Assembly: GCA_020809705.1 (NCBI GenBank)
Contig: CP085827.1
Span: forward strand, 310,001 to 374,000
Reading direction: 5' to 3'
Length of the DNA stretch: 64,000 nucleotides
From: Calonectria ilicicola
Lineage: Eukaryota > Ascomycota > Sordariomycetes > Hypocreales > Nectriaceae
The notes beneath the pieces were generated by a model, which was given only the letters and a program-made list of their open reading frames with translations, was not told where the DNA came from and ran no database searches. This document shows, one piece after another, positions 23,083 through 35,733 of this stretch. Within the stretch, counting starts at the first letter, position 1; every line of letters begins with the position of its first letter. Position numbers and translations under genes: made by a program.

Positions 23083-23483
23083 GTTTGTTGTTGTTATTGC
23101 TGGAACAAGTCCAACGCCATCGTGGGCCTAATATTCGCATCGCTGGCTCCAGGCAGCAACAATCCCTACAGGCATCCAAATTTGTGACTAGTTGCACGGC
23201 CAAAACGGCGTTTAAAGTGGTTGACTATTGGCTAATTGACACGACCATCAGAATTGCGGGGTATTTGCAAGACAGAGTGGTAAGCAATGTGGAATAGCCG
23301 CTCAACAGGGAAACCTCCGGGTATAAACAGCGAGCTCATCGCCCCATTATGAGTCTATCTGGAATCGCCAAGCGATGGAATGACTCAGAATGGGGCATGG
23401 TTGTTTTAGTATGGAAAAATGTTCGTCGACCTCATGTTCTCTTGACGATAAACCAGGGTGTCCGTGGCTGAAGCCTCACAGTA
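23083..23483. other. Promoter region of the VIT/VWA gene
   Basis: This is upstream DNA with no recognisable gene. It leads into GC-rich repeat copy D. Confidence 0.3.
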
Positions 23484-23553
23484 GGCCACCCACCAACGCC
23501 TCCGGCAGCCCTCCGGGGGCCCTCCGGGGGGGCCTCGCTACGCTCGAGGATGC
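23484..23553 (-). repeat. GC-rich interspersed repeat, copy D
   Basis: Reverse orientation, with core CTCGAGCGTAGCGAGG and GGCTGCCGGAGGCGTTGG. The pyrimidine-rich DNA that follows on the plus strand (23554-23625, ending near AATTTCATGGGAAATCTGAA) resembles the flank of copy E at 41709-41790. The element is therefore longer than its GC core. Confidence 0.8.
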
Positions 23554-24115
23554 TTTAGTTTTTATAAATTTCTTGCTCTTCTTTCTCCTCCTTTTACTCT
23601 TTTCTTCTTTAAATTTCATGGGAAATCTGAAGGAGGGTGTTCGTCACCTTCTGGTGGCTTCTGAGAGGAGACGTTACAATAAACTCTGAATACCACGTCG
23701 GTTAGCAGTTAATATATGTGTTTCTGTAAAGAGCAATTTAATACAATTTTCTAATTCCCATTGAACCTTTCCAGTCGCTTTTGATGATGAACGATTCCAA
23801 CAAAGACATTCACAATTATTCAAATCTCTCCGCCACAGTGCGCCAGTGAGAGGCAATTTTTAGTCGATGATCTGATTGGCAGCGATTGTTGGGAGGGAGA
23901 GCAACCGCCTAACAAATCGAAGCCTATCGAAATAAAGAACGAGAACCAAGTATCAGGGATCAAATGGGTGTGAAATAAAATCTGGTCTTAATCATTTTTT
24001 CATTCCTCTGGACTCAAAACCACCAGAACGACATTCTGCTTGTTAGAGCCCCTCAAGGCGCAGCTATGCAGGTGTTGGCTCTTTATTGGGTGAGATTTTA
24101 TCACGTGAACAACAA

Positions 24116-27100
24116 ATGAGGAATCAGGCGGGGAGTTTCCACCATCGCGGCCTAATGGTAAATCATGAACAATCGTCGCAATCCATCATGGAAAACCGAC
24201 AAGCCATGCACATCAACCTGGTTACCTCGGGCACGCGGGCTCCCACCGGCGGCAACCTAACGCCAAATGAGTCAACCATACACTTTATGGGTAATTCCGT
24301 TAGTTCAGTCCGAGCTGAAGGAAGTAGCTCTGTACAGATTGGGGATCGCTATGAGTTCAACAATAATCCAGATTCCGACGATTTTAAATGCTTGAGAGGT
24401 CTACGATTAACCGACCCACGTTTTGACAAGCAAACCATTGAAAGTGCGAAAGGGGGTTTGCTGAGGGATTCATATTGCTGGATCCTTGATCATTCTGGTT
24501 TCCAAAAGTTTCGTCATGATCAAGATAGCCGACTCTTTTGGATCAAGGGTGACCCAGGGAAAGGCAAAACAATGCTTCTGTGCGGCATCATTGACGAGCT
24601 CGAGAAGGAGTCCACAAACAAGGTATTTTATTTCTTCTGCCAAGCCACTAAACCCGAGTCGAATCATGCGCTCGCTGTCTTGCGAGGCCTCATTTTCCTC
24701 ATCATCGACCAGCACAGAACACTTGTTTCACATCTTTTAGACCAGTGCAAAACAGCGGGAAATAAGCTCTTCCAGGATGACAACGCCTGGAGCTTCCTGG
24801 TTGAAACATTGAAAAAAATTCTTCAGGACGAAATTTTGAAGGACGCAATTTTTATTGTGGATGCCCTCGATGAGTGCATATCGCACAGGATCAACCTTAT
24901 CAAATACATTATCCAGCTCAGCACCTCTCCACTACCTGTCAAGTGGATTGTATCAAGCCGAAATTGGCCTGAGATCGAACAGAAACTGAATAATTCCCAA
25001 CAAAAAGTAACACTCTGCTTGGAGTTGAACAAGGATTCTGTTTCCGCGGCTGTCAAAACCTATATTCAGCACAAAGTTTCCAGCATAGCGCGCGAGCAGG
25101 AATTTGACGAAAGCACAAGAGCGCTTGTCGAGCGGCAGCTACTTTCAAAAGCCAACGACACATTTCTCTGGGCATCTCTGGTTTGTGAGGAGCTTGAAAG
25201 TGCTTCTTCCTGGGATATGGAAGAGGTTCTAGAACAAATCCCAGAGGGACTCAATCATCTTTACGGCAGAATGGTACAACAGATGCGAGAAACACACGAA
25301 AGGAATTTCGAATACTGTCTTTCTATTTTATCCGCCGTCACGAGAGCATATAGACCACTATGTCTAGAAGAATTGGGTCACCTATCTCGCTTGCCACCAA
25401 GTATAACAAGGTCAAACGCGAATATTGAGCAGATCATAAAGATGTGTGGTTCTTTCATAATAATCCGGGATGAAATAATCTACATAGTCCATCAATCAGC
25501 TCAGGAATTTTTGACATCGGATACGCAGCATCTTCCTTTACCCAAACCTGCAGATCAACACTTCAGCATGTTCCAAACATCTTTAGTGGGTCTTTCTGCC
25601 ACACTGCGCCGAGACATTTACAATCTTGGGAATCCAGGCTACCTTGCAAAAAATATTTTGCCTCGTAAGCCTGATCCGCTAGTGTCAATTCGGTATTCGT
25701 GTACGTATTGGATCAATCACCTCCTCGACTCAAACCCCGAGCAGATTGCCAATCATGAATCTGCATTGCAGAAAAACGCCATTGTATACAAGTTTCTCAT
25801 GTCCAAGCTTTTAGTCTGGCTAGAGGCTCTCAGCATTACTGCTACCATCCCAATCGGCATTGCAGGCTTGGAAGGTCTAGAGTTCGTCACGGCAAGTTTC
25901 AATGCAAAATCAAGTGTGCTACGAACAAGTATTAATTTTCTTCTAGGGCAAGCTAGGTGCGCAGCAATTGCATCGTCTGGTTCGAGATGCACACAAGTTC
26001 ACATCAACTTATTCTCTAGAAATGCAGCTCGCCCCTTTGCAAGTTTATGTTTCGCCGCTCATTTTTGCCCCTCCTCGAAGTTTAGTCAAGAAGATTTTCA
26101 AGGATGAAACATTTCATGTGGTTATATTAAATTCTATCCCTAATGAGGACTGGAATGCTTGCCTAAGAACTCTAGAAATTATGCACGGGGACCTAAAGAC
26201 CATCTTTTTCTCGGGCAACGGCCAAATGCTTTTTGCCGTGACGACGGGATATCGAAGTATTTATATTTGGAACAAAATCACTGGTCGGTCTCTGCATTCT
26301 TTGGGTGTCTGGACTTCCTCTAGCAACGTTGTGGCATCTTGGAATGGGCAACGATTTGTGGCACTTGTTGGAAAGATATTCACAATCTGGGACTTACCTT
26401 CTTGTGCTGCATTTGAATTACGCATACCTTGTTGTGGCGCTTATACGCTATCAAATGATGGTCAAAGACTTGTAGTGGGATCACCCAGCAACGCAATCGA
26501 AATATGGGATGTTTCAACTGGTAACCGTCTCCAAGCACTTGAAGGTCATACGGATATAATAACGGATATTGCCTTCTTTCCTAATCAAGCACAACTTATC
26601 TCATGTTCTAAAGACGGTACAATAAAAATTTGGGATTTAACTCAAACCAGCGGTATCAGAACGCTTGCGAACCTGGAGTGTCCAGTGTATAAAATAAGGA
26701 TGTCTAGGAACGGGCATATAGTCGCTTCAGCCTCGAAAGACGGCGCGGTCAATATATGGAACGTAGGTTCAGGTACTTGCCTACGCATCTTCGAAAATCT
26801 TTGCAACGATCCATCCCGTCCATGTATCGCTTTATCAGCAGATGGTCAAGAGCTTGCCTCGATTTCAAACGACTTCGGCGCAGAAATCCGGGATGTTTCT
26901 ACGGGGAATAAAATAGGAACATTAAAAGATGATTCTGGCATTTGTTCAATCGCATTTTCCCCAACTAGCCGTCAGCTAGCTTCGGGATCGGTTGATGGCA
27001 CAGTAAAAATTTGGGACATCACCGCGACAGATTTATTTCAAAAACCGCCAGCTCACGAAGGGACCGTCGCAGTAATCACGATCTCAAAGGACTCTCAGAT

Positions 27101-27938
27101 AATTGCATCAGGTTCGAATGATAATATTACTATTTGGGACACAAAAACAGGTGGCATTATCAGAAGCATCGACCTTGATCGCAATGGAGAACCATTGGTT
27201 TCAATGTCTCTTTCAGCATCTGGTCGAAAATTGGCCGTGATCAAGTCCAGAGCTATCAAAATCATAGATATAAACACAGGGAAGCGTCTTATCGAGATGC
27301 CTTGCTGGTGTCCGCAATATGGCTCTGTGGCCTTGTCACCAGATGGTCGCAAGGTTGCTTGGGGAGCCAACTACTCACTTGACATTTGTAGTTCATCTAC
27401 AGGCAATCATATTCATGGCCTATATTCTGAAGATACTATCATAACCTCTGTTGCCTTTTCAGTGAGCGGAGAGCGAGTTGCAGTAGGTTCGTATAACTGT
27501 CTCCAAGTTTGGGATACAGTTTCAGGAAAGATGATCACCACTTTGGATTGTAGCCATGATTCGAAAACGAAGAAAGCACTCGACAAACAGCAGCCTTCGG
27601 CGAGCCCAGGGCAAACAATAAATATCAGAGCCAACTCTGTTGATCATCGTCCTATTAAAACCCTTCACATGAGCAAGTACTTTGAGAGCTACACAGATTT
27701 TGGGGGTATAGATTTGGATTCACTATCTCCTTGGGACAGACAGTACGCCTTGGTGAAAGATGAGGGTTTCAATATCGTACTCTCATCCCATAATGGGAAT
27801 TGGATTACAAAAAATGGGGATTACATGATTCTTATACCTGAAAAATATTCTCCTCACAGCTGGGCTATTAAAGGATCTATAGTAGCTATTGGCACGGAAT
27901 TTGGTGATGTGATAATATTAGACTTAAAAAATGTTTAA
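24116..27938 (+). CDS. NACHT-WD40 NLR with HET-s-like amyloid motif, 1253 aa
   Basis: A NACHT frame and a WD40 frame overlap out of phase. Removing a candidate intron, 25896-25956 (GTTTCA...CTAG, branch TATTAAT), joins them in frame. The first ATG in phase is at 24116. Residues 60-80 read GNSVSSVRAEGSSSVQIGD, resembling the second repeat of the HET-s prion-forming domain (N-S-V-x-x-V...V-x-I-G-x-x-Y), as in Podospora NWD2. The NACHT domain has Walker A GDPGKGKT (about 145-152) and Walker B FIVDALDEC (about 240). The C-terminal half carries many degenerate WD40 repeats (SGSVDGTVKIWD, SCSKDGTIKIWDL, SGSNDNITIWD). In this family the WD40 domain senses a ligand, the NACHT domain oligomerises, and the amyloid motif templates a cell-death effector. 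No HeLo/HET-S gene is seen beside it. The intron could instead be a frameshift. Confidence 0.8.
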
Positions 27939-27969
27939 GGTCCCAATTGTAACTACGGCAGTTGGGGTC

Positions 27970-27992
27970 AAAAAAAAAAAAAAAAAAAAAAA
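27970..27992 (+). repeat. A23 homopolymer downstream of the NLR
   Basis: This is a run of 23 A about 30 bp after the NLR stop codon. It is probably a simple-sequence tract. No target-site duplication or retroelement sequence is visible beside it. Confidence 0.85.
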
Positions 27993-28251
27993 CTTGATGC
28001 AATAAATTATGAATCGCACAGGCATTAAATATGTATATATGTGCACACAACATCACAGCAAGATCAACGCAAATTTGACCAAAAGGTTTTCTATTTTTAT
28101 TTTTAAGTGAGGTCATATATATACAGCTGAAGCTTCAATACCAGCTCCTTGCCCAAAGGATATGCTTTCTAGAAATAAAGCTACACGCTCTACGTGTTTC
28201 TTCGGTACTCATGGGAGCTTCGTCAACAATCGTCTCGTACTTGCCCAGCGC

Positions 28252-29337
28252 TTAAGCGTGGATGGGGGTGAAGCTGCGGCGAGCCTTGGTGCTGCGCTTG
28301 GCCTTGCGCTTGGTGCCGCAGCGGCCGGAGCTGGAGCCGGAGCTGGAACCAGAGCTGGAGCTGCCAGTAGCGGCGGGAGCAGCGGAGGTGGCAGCAGCGG
28401 AGGTGGCGACGGCAACGGGGGCAGAAGTAACCTGGCTGGAACCAGCGGCAGAGGTGGCAGCAGCAGAAGTAGCGGCGGCAGAGGAGACGGCGGCAGCGGG
28501 AGTAGACTCGGAAGAGGCGCCAGTGGCCAGAGCGGTGCCAGAGGTGGCAGTGCCAGTGGATTTGACGGCAGAACTGGCCTGGGTGACCTCAGTGGCGCCA
28601 GAGATCATGGTAGGGCCGGGGATGTCGTAGGTGCTGGTGGAGGTGTAAATGTTGACCAGGATACCGGCGTCATCAGTCTTGTACAGAGCAGTACCCTTGG
28701 TTCCGTCAGGGACCTCAGTGCCAGAGCCGGTAATCTCGAGGTTGAAGCACTGGGGGTAGTTCTGGGCACCGTCCGAGTTCTCGGCCGAGTGGAGGGCGAT
28801 AATCTCGTGGCGGAGCACGTAGAAACCAGCCTTGATGTCCTTGGGGATCTGGACGAGCCAGCCGTTGCTGTTGTCAATGAGCTGGTCAGAGGCGTAGGTG
28901 CCGGGGCTGCCAGAGCCGTCAATCAGACCCTTTTCGCTAATCTTGAAGAACTCGAGCGAGGTCTTGTCGACGGCCTCGCAGCCAGAGTCGCTGCAGGCGG
29001 CGAGGTAGTCAATGACGGGACCCTTGTGGGACTCGGGCCAGGCAGTCCACTGAATGTAAATGTTGTCACCAGCAGCGACCTGGGCGTGGCCCTTGGCGTT
29101 CTCGGCATTCTTGTGGCAGATGATGTCGGAGGAGGCGTAGGCATCAGGGGCGACGTAGCCATTGTCGGTGGCATCAGTGGCCCATCCAATGACGGTGGGA
29201 GGGTCGCTCTCGTAGGGGTAGGTGGTGACGTCGTATCCAGCGTAGTAGACACCGTTGATGACAACGTTCTCGACGTGACCGTGAGCGGCAACGGTGGCAG
29301 CACCGGCCAGGAGAGAGAGAAGAGTCTTGGAAGGCAT
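28252..29337 (-). CDS. AA9 lytic polysaccharide monooxygenase, 361 aa
   Basis: This is a single exon. The ATG at 29337 gives a signal peptide [18 protein letters not shown], cleaved before His19, which becomes the N-terminal copper-binding His ([14 protein letters not shown]). The second histidine-brace His lies in [14 protein letters not shown], and the axial Tyr and its Gln in [13 protein letters not shown]. All are hallmarks of AA9 (formerly GH61), secreted copper enzymes that oxidatively cleave cellulose or hemicellulose. The catalytic domain ends near residue 245. A long Ser/Ala/Thr-rich linker follows, and the protein ends in a short basic tail with one Cys ([17 protein letters not shown]) instead of a CBM1. 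The frame is open upstream to 29445, but those codons look like leader. A TATAAA-like box lies near 29567-29572. The family call is firm; the substrate is not predictable. Confidence 0.93.
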   Translation of the reverse strand: MPSKTLLSLLAGAATVAAHGHVENVVINGVYYAGYDVTTYPYESDPPTVIGWATDATDNGYVAPDAYASSDIICHKNAENAKGHAQVAAGDNIYIQWTAWPESHKGPVIDYLAACSDSGCEAVDKTSLEFFKISEKGLIDGSGSPGTYASDQLIDNSNGWLVQIPKDIKAGFYVLRHEIIALHSAENSDGAQNYPQCFNLEITGSGTEVPDGTKGTALYKTDDAGILVNIYTSTSTYDIPGPTMISGATEVTQASSAVKSTGTATSGTALATGASSESTPAAAVSSAAATSAAATSAAGSSQVTSAPVAVATSAAATSAAPAATGSSSSGSSSGSSSGRCGTKRKAKRSTKARRSFTPIHA

Positions 29338-29444
29338 TTTGATGATGTTGTTGAAGGGAGTGAGGTTTGGAAGAAACGTTTGAAGCGGGTTATGTGAATG
29401 AATGATTGGACCGGCTAGCGGGTTGAGAGAATGGAACGACTTCA

Positions 29445-31574
29445 ATCAATGAAGCGATGAAAGAGAATGGCAAAGAAAGCAAACCTCGTAGAGGGCAAGA
29501 GAATGTACAGAAAGCTGATAGAATGAGCCTGGAGAGGACAAGAAGAAGCTGGGTGGACTGAGTCGTTTTATATCATGTATGCGCCCCAGGGAGTTGCCCC
29601 CCGGCTTGGCCTCTGCGTCCCGATAGATGGACCAAGGAGCATGGTCGACTGGAGACGGACCCGGGACCATGGGTTCTCGGAAGTCGAAGCCGCGGAGGTA
29701 GAGGGGCCGATATGAGGCGTCGTTTCAGTGTCGGCAAAGATGGGTCGGCCGAGCAGGGGGCTGAAAGCCGGACAGCCGTGGTGGTGGTTTGCGAGCCGGG
29801 GTCGATCGATGGATGGAACAGAAGCAAGGGCTACGTATGTCAAAGTCTTGGCCGATGGGATGACAGCTTGGCGTTGGGTTGGAGGGCGTGAGTGAGTGAG
29901 GTGTTGGATAGACGTTGAGGTAGGGTTTTGGTGTATATGAGGTGTTATTTCAGCTTTGGTGTCATTTCATACCAGTAGTTACCATACTTCATCTATTCAT
30001 CCGTATTTAGACTCAAAGATAAGACTATGACTACGAATAAAAGCGGCAAACTCGAGAGACGAAATGTCTGTTCGCCGTCAACTGTTGGATGGACGCCCAG
30101 TCTCTAGTCTCGCTGACGTTCCTTGGCATTCATCCCATCTCCCGCAGGGACAAGCCTTGATGATCCAGGGGTTCGATCTGTCTCCTGTCCGTCATTTCGT
30201 CCAAGAATGCAGGTAGACCTGAAACCAGAGACGTGGAAGCAAGGTTGAAAGAAGGATGACAAGAAGCAAGTGGAGATGGCGCTGGGGGCGAACGTTGTGG
30301 CTTGCTCTCAGCGGCTACAGTGGGCTATAGTGGGGAGGGCCTCCGCCGTACAGGCCCTGGATGCACTGTGCGCGCTCCTAGATTTACGCATATCGCTGCC
30401 CTGTCTTTTTGTCCTTTAGCGCCCCCTGACAGCCCCAGCGGCCCGGTCCAGCGACGTGTGACTGGCCAGACGGCTGCTGAGATCCGCGGGGCAATTTTTC
30501 CGTTGGCTGGCTGGCCCACAATTGGGGATGGCCTCGTTTGAGAGCCCTGCCAGCTGGACAGGCTTGTCCATTTCTCCGACAAGAAGCATACTTGCAGGAC
30601 TATTCGGAAATAACGAGTTTTTTTCTGCAATCGCTTGGCTTGGCTTGGCTTGGCTTGTTGTGTGTATATTGACCTCCCCCCGCCATCTGCACATGGCAGC
30701 GGTGCATCTGGCTGATTAGTTGATTGCTGATGTGTTGATTAATTAATTAATTTCCTCTGGCGATGCATCTTGGCGCTGGCCTCGTGCCCTTGTGGCGATC
30801 GAAACAATATTTGGTCGAGTCGCTGCAGTCTTGGTCGTCGGAGCCGAACCCCACCATCACCACACCCGTTGAGAATGATGAAACGGCGCGAGTGAGATGG
30901 TGGGAGATGATGGCACACGCGCGCACACATACAGCCACACAAACTCACATGCTCACACACACACCAGGATGCACGTGCATGTACTGACAAAGCCATGTTG
31001 GGATGAACTAGAATGAACGCGATGCATTAAAGGGAGAAGAAATATCCAATAAACAAAATTGATAGACACCAGCGCTAGACTATGACTACACATTAGTCAG
31101 TCCGTCGCCAACAAGAATGCGAATGCGAATACTGAGCCTCCGGCACTTGTCACAATTCATGGCGTGTTGTGACGTGGGAATACGGCGAGTTCGGAGCGGT
31201 CAGGCACCAGCAGTTCATCCAAATGCCGAACTCGATGAACCATTCATCCATTCATTCCCATTCCCCATAATAGTGACTGTCCTGTTGTAGTCTGCACGCG
31301 CGCATAAAATGGTTCATTTGCACGCTGAGCTGTCGCTCAATGCTTTTTCTTGATTTGCCCACGAGGCTAATTTCCGCCCCTATTATTCGGTTGGGCATCA
31401 CATTTCGCTAGTCATCTGGCCAAGCCCAACTTTGATCACAAGGAAAAAGGACGGATGAGAAATCCTTCTTCTTTTTCTTGTTTCCATTGTACAGACGAAC
31501 TGCCTGCATCTTTCGTCTCCCTCCACCAAAAAAAATCCCAAATCGGCATCGACCGACGCAAGCAATCAATCACC
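29445..31574. other. Intergenic region with simple repeats
   Basis: This is the AA9 promoter side followed by the leader of the DUF2456 gene; no gene is supported. It holds a (CTTGG)-type pentanucleotide tandem at about 30632-30657 and a CA-rich microsatellite-like tract at about 30915-30963. CT-rich leader sequence precedes 31575. Confidence 0.4.
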
Positions 31575-32530
31575 ATGTCCCTACATGAGACGGCGGCTAG
31601 GGCCTCGCTTGCAGACCTGGAACAGCAAGGGGCTGAGAAGAACCCTGTCAGCAGCCAACCTGCAGCTGTGGTGGTACCTGCAGCAGCTGCGACAAGGAGT
31701 ACCGGCGGTAGTGGTGGTGGGAGTGGTGGTGATGTCAACATCAACGAAAAAACCACCAGCAACCTAGACACCAATGACAGCAACTCGGACGCGCCAACAG
31801 GGCGCCTAGAACCAAGCGATGCCTGGACACATCACCAGCTCTTTTACATCTTTGTGCTGGACGGCCTAGGCGGCATGCTTCTATCTGGTGGCGTCAACTT
31901 TGCCCTGGCGTACGGTAGGTCAAGTTTAAAACTCTGTTCCCACGTTGTGTTGCCGCAAAGACTAACCCGGCGGCAGTCATGTACACGACCCAGGACACTG
32001 TAAAACACCCGATCCGCCTGTTCCAGCTCCCAAACACGCTCGCGGGCGATGCCGCCGTCACAATCATTGTGCAGTGCATCCTAACGTGGTTTGTGGAAAA
32101 AGGCCTGGTGGCGTACGACCTGTCGAATCGCTCCGTGCAGGCCATTGGTTTCCTGCCCGAGCCCACCGTCGCCTGGCAAAGGCGGTTATTTTTCTTAGAC
32201 GACGACAGCGATGCGGCCGCCGCAGAAGGCCAGGCCAAGAAGGCGACCGTCAAGGCGACCCTTGCATCCATCGCCCAGAACGCGCTTCGAGGCTTCATCC
32301 TGGCCGTCGTGGGCTTCTTCCTGCTGTGGCCCGCCTCGGTCGGCATCCTGACCGCATTCGGCAAACACGCCGGCGGCGACTACAACTACGGTGACCGGTG
32401 GACGCCCCAGGTCTTCAAGCTGGTGCTGGGAGGACTGCTCGGCCTGCTGACGACGCCGCTGATGGCCACGTTTTGGCTGGTCAAGGCCGGATGGGAAGCG
32501 CAACCAGTGCGTCGCAGCGCAGTCGTGTAA
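31575..32530 (+). CDS. DUF2456-type membrane protein, 297 aa (two exons)
   Basis: Exons 31575-31914 and 31977-32530; the 62-nt intron (GTAGGT...CGGCAG) joins in frame to give FALAYVMYTTQDTVKHPIRLFQLPNTLAGD. The N-terminal 75 residues are Ser/Gly/Ala-rich and probably disordered. Hydrophobic segments follow: LFYIFVLDGLGGMLLSGGVNFALAYVMY, the region around AAVTIIVQCILTWFVEKGLV, FILAVVGFFLLWPASVGIL, and VLGGLLGLLTTPLMATFWLV. Four membrane helices are therefore likely. The motif RLFQLPNTLAGDAAVTIIVQ is characteristic of the fungal DUF2456 family (PF10445), recalled from memory. Its biochemical role is unknown. No operon-like context is present. Confidence 0.75.
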
Positions 32531-33838
32531 TGATGCCACTGAAAGATGCGCTGCCACCACACGAAACGGCTTGGCGATCTGTTGTTCGTTCGTTTCAACG
32601 GGCGGGCGGATGCCACGCGATGCATCGTCTTGGCGCTCGTCCAACGAAACGGAACAAACTTTTTCGCTTCTCTGTCGCGCGCGGGAATACGCAGCTCGGA
32701 ATTTGATGCCGTCAATATCAGCGCTATTAATTAATCCGCCCACGACGACGAGAGGATCCCCAAACTTGCCAAGAGGGTCAAGTTTTGCGGTCCAGCAGCC
32801 AACCGGCGTTTTTTGCATCAACCCGACTGACACAAGCGACATTGCGCGACTCCTTTCCAGCAGCATGCACACTTGGCGCATTTAATAGAATCCAACGACG
32901 GGCAACTTGCAAATAGAAATCCTGCATCCTTTTATCACGGACATAAATGGTGGAAAAGTTGGGCGGGAAATTATCTCATCCTGGGCGGGCACTGGCTCCA
33001 TAAGGCTGACGACGACCTGTATATCCAAAACAGGAGCCGTCAATCAGCCGATTCTGGCATCTTGGCGATGCAGCGTGTGGCTTATTGATATGATATGACA
33101 TTGGGAACGGTTTAGACATCCTACTTGGGACTGGACTTATCAACTGCGACGTTGTTGCAGGATGAATTGACGACACATGGCATAGTTAGATTAACGGCCT
33201 CGGGGCCACAGGCCTAATAATAATAATTAATTCTGAATGATGTTGATCCAGGTTTCCACGTGTTTGTGAGTCTACCGATGGCGCGTAGTAGAAGTGTCTT
33301 ACCAAACGCATCTGTACCTGGTCAAATGACTTGAGTTGTGGAATGCAGTCACGTTTGATCGTCTTGTTTTGCACGTGCTTTCACTCTTGGGAAAGCCGTT
33401 AGACATCACAACCTTGTCTCTATTCAAATGTGTCCAGATATCACTGCATGTTGCGTTCAAGCTTGAAGCCAGAGAGACTCTACTTAACATCGCGGCTGTT
33501 TATTTCGGTAATATTGAGAAACCTTCTTTTTAGAGTTGACTTTAATTGAAGTTGCAAATTAAGCATGCTCAACCCACGAGTTAATCCCCTCTTGCCGAAA
33601 CCCGAAAGTCACAAAATCTAGAATGAAAATGAATAAATACAAATCGACGTAATTTAATAGCAATACCCAGTCTAATTCTTCGCGTCTGCAACTCTCGTGA
33701 CGCGACTCACAATGGTCCCGGGTAGCTGAGGACCCTTGTGAGCCGCTGTGGGTCCCCAACCACCAGCACGTCATAGCTCTGGATGCCTTCTTATCTAATC
33801 TCGTCCTCATCCTCCAACAAGCAACTCATACCATAACA
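32531..33838. other. Intergenic region
   Basis: Flanking DNA between the DUF2456 gene and the S28 peptidase. Only short motif-free frames are present. Confidence 0.3.
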
Positions 33839-35537
33839 ATGACGCTCTCGGGGTTGTTGAAATACTCCCTCGTGGGCCTCGCGGCCTCTCTCTCTGCCGT
33901 CAACGCGCACTTGCGCGCGGGAAACACCGAGTTTCACGCCTTTGGCAGCCGACAGGGCACGCGTCACATCGCCTCCCCGCCCACGGCCGTCAACATCTCG
34001 GTGCCTATTGATCACTTCCACAATGAGACCATCTACGAGCCTCACTCGCACGAGACCTTTCCCCTGCGTTACTGGTTCGATGCCAAGCACTATCGCGAAG
34101 GCGGCCCCGTCATTGTGCTTGCCTCGGGCGAGACCAGCGGCGAGGGCCGGCTACCCTTCCTGGACCATGGCATCGTGGCCAAGCTGGCCGAGGCTACGGG
34201 CGGTATTGGCGTGGTTCTCGAGCACCGCTACTATGGCACCAGTTTCCCTGTCCCCGACTTGAGCGCAAAGAACATGCGCTTCCTGTCCACTGAGCAAGCC
34301 TTGGCCGACACCGCCTATTTTGCCCAAAACGTCAAGTTCCCCGGACTAGAACACCTCGACCTCACAGCTCCCAACGCGCCTTACATCATCTACGGAGGAT
34401 CCTATGCCGGAGCCTTCGCCGCTTTTGCCAGAAAGGTGTACCCCGACGTCTTTTGGGGAGCAATTGGCTCGTCGGCCGTTACCGCGGCCATTGTCGACTA
34501 CTGGGAGTACTACGAGGCTGCCCGTCTCTTTGCCCCTGGTGAATGCGCACCCATTACTCAGAAGCTTACCCACATAATTGACAACATTCTGTTGGGAGAC
34601 GACGAGGAAAAGGCTCAGCTTCTCAAGGACGTGTTTGGCCTTGGCGAGCTCCAACATGTCGACTTTGCCAATGTCCTCATCCAAGGCATTTCTGGTCTGC
34701 AGGGAACCAACTGGGACCCAGAGGAGGACAGCTCCGACTTTGGCTTCTACTGCAGCAGCATTTCCACCGACGATGTTGTCTTTGCCAGCACCCGCTCCTT
34801 TGCCCCAATTGTCAACGACTTGGTCAAGGCTGGAGGTTACGCAAAGGAGGCCAAGTCGCTCACCAACTACATGCTCAACTACATTGGATATATTCGGTCA
34901 CATACAAAGTCTGATTTGAGATCTTGGTGTTCAGGAAAGACAATCACCGAGTGCTACGCCAATCCAGACAAGTACGACAATATTGATCTCGCTGATTCAG
35001 AGGAGCGTGCCTGGGTGTATCAGACATGCACACAGTAGGTCCCATGCTCAGCTAGAAACGATTCATGCTAACAAACCTAGATGGGGTTACTTCCAAACCG
35101 GATCTGGAGTTCCCAAGGGCCAGCTTCCCCTCATCTCTCGCCTGATTGACCACGAGTACAGCACCGCCTACTGCAGACAGGCCTTTAATATTTCAACGCT
35201 TCCCAACATTGAGTCTATTAACAAACTTGGCGGCTTTGAGTTTAGCTACCCTCGTGTTGCATTCATCGACGGAGCCTACGACCCGTGGCGAGCTGCTACA
35301 CCCCACCGTATTGGCCTCCCTCCTCGAGCTTCGACGGCTAGCGAGCCATTTGTGCTCATCGACTATGGCGTTCACCACTGGGACGAGAATGGCCTCAAGC
35401 CAGACGACAAGGCTGTTGGTATGCCCCCTCCCTCGGTGAAAAGGTCCCAGGAGGCGCAGGTCAAGTTTGTCAAGGGATGGTTGAAGGAGTGGGAGGCGCA
35501 GAAGTCATCCAAGGAGGAATATCCTGGCGAGTTGTAG
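33839..35537 (+). CDS. Secreted serine peptidase, family S28, 550 aa (two exons)
   Basis: Exons 33839-35034 and 35081-35537; the 46-nt intron (GTAGGT...CCTAG, branch GCTAAC) joins to YQTCTQWGYFQTGSG. A signal peptide is evident (MTLSGLLKYSLVGLAASLSAVNA). The nucleophile Ser188 lies in YGGSYAGAFAA (G-x-S-Y-x-G). The catalytic Asp is probably in FIDGAYDPWRA (about residue 467) and the His in DYGVHHWDENG (about 503). VLEHRYYGTSFP is another S28 signature. The family comprises prolyl carboxypeptidases and dipeptidyl peptidase II-like enzymes. Fungal members are usually secreted acidic prolyl peptidases that help digest proline-rich protein. Length fits the family. Confidence 0.9.
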
Positions 35538-35733
35538 ATTAACGCCCAGTTTTAGATGTGCCCTATGTTGATGTAGCGAGTGAAATTTAACGACGGGTGC
35601 CGGTGATGTTGGCCCCGATCTGCAAAGAATCAGTCCGTTTTATAATTGAAGTCAGAATGCACGGCTAATTGTTGACTGGTGGTTGAAATCAAGCCCCACC
35701 ATGCCGTAGCATTCGAAGTATAGCAATCATTGC

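Noticed and set aside
23083..28251. HeLo/HET-S effector gene next to the NLR
   Set aside because: Neither strand of the flanks encodes a HeLo-like domain or a second copy of the amyloid motif that I could find.
28162..29397. 411-aa Gly/Ser-rich open frame on the plus strand
   Set aside because: It is the antisense of the AA9 gene and its Ala/Ser linker. The composition explains the missing stops, and it has no motif.
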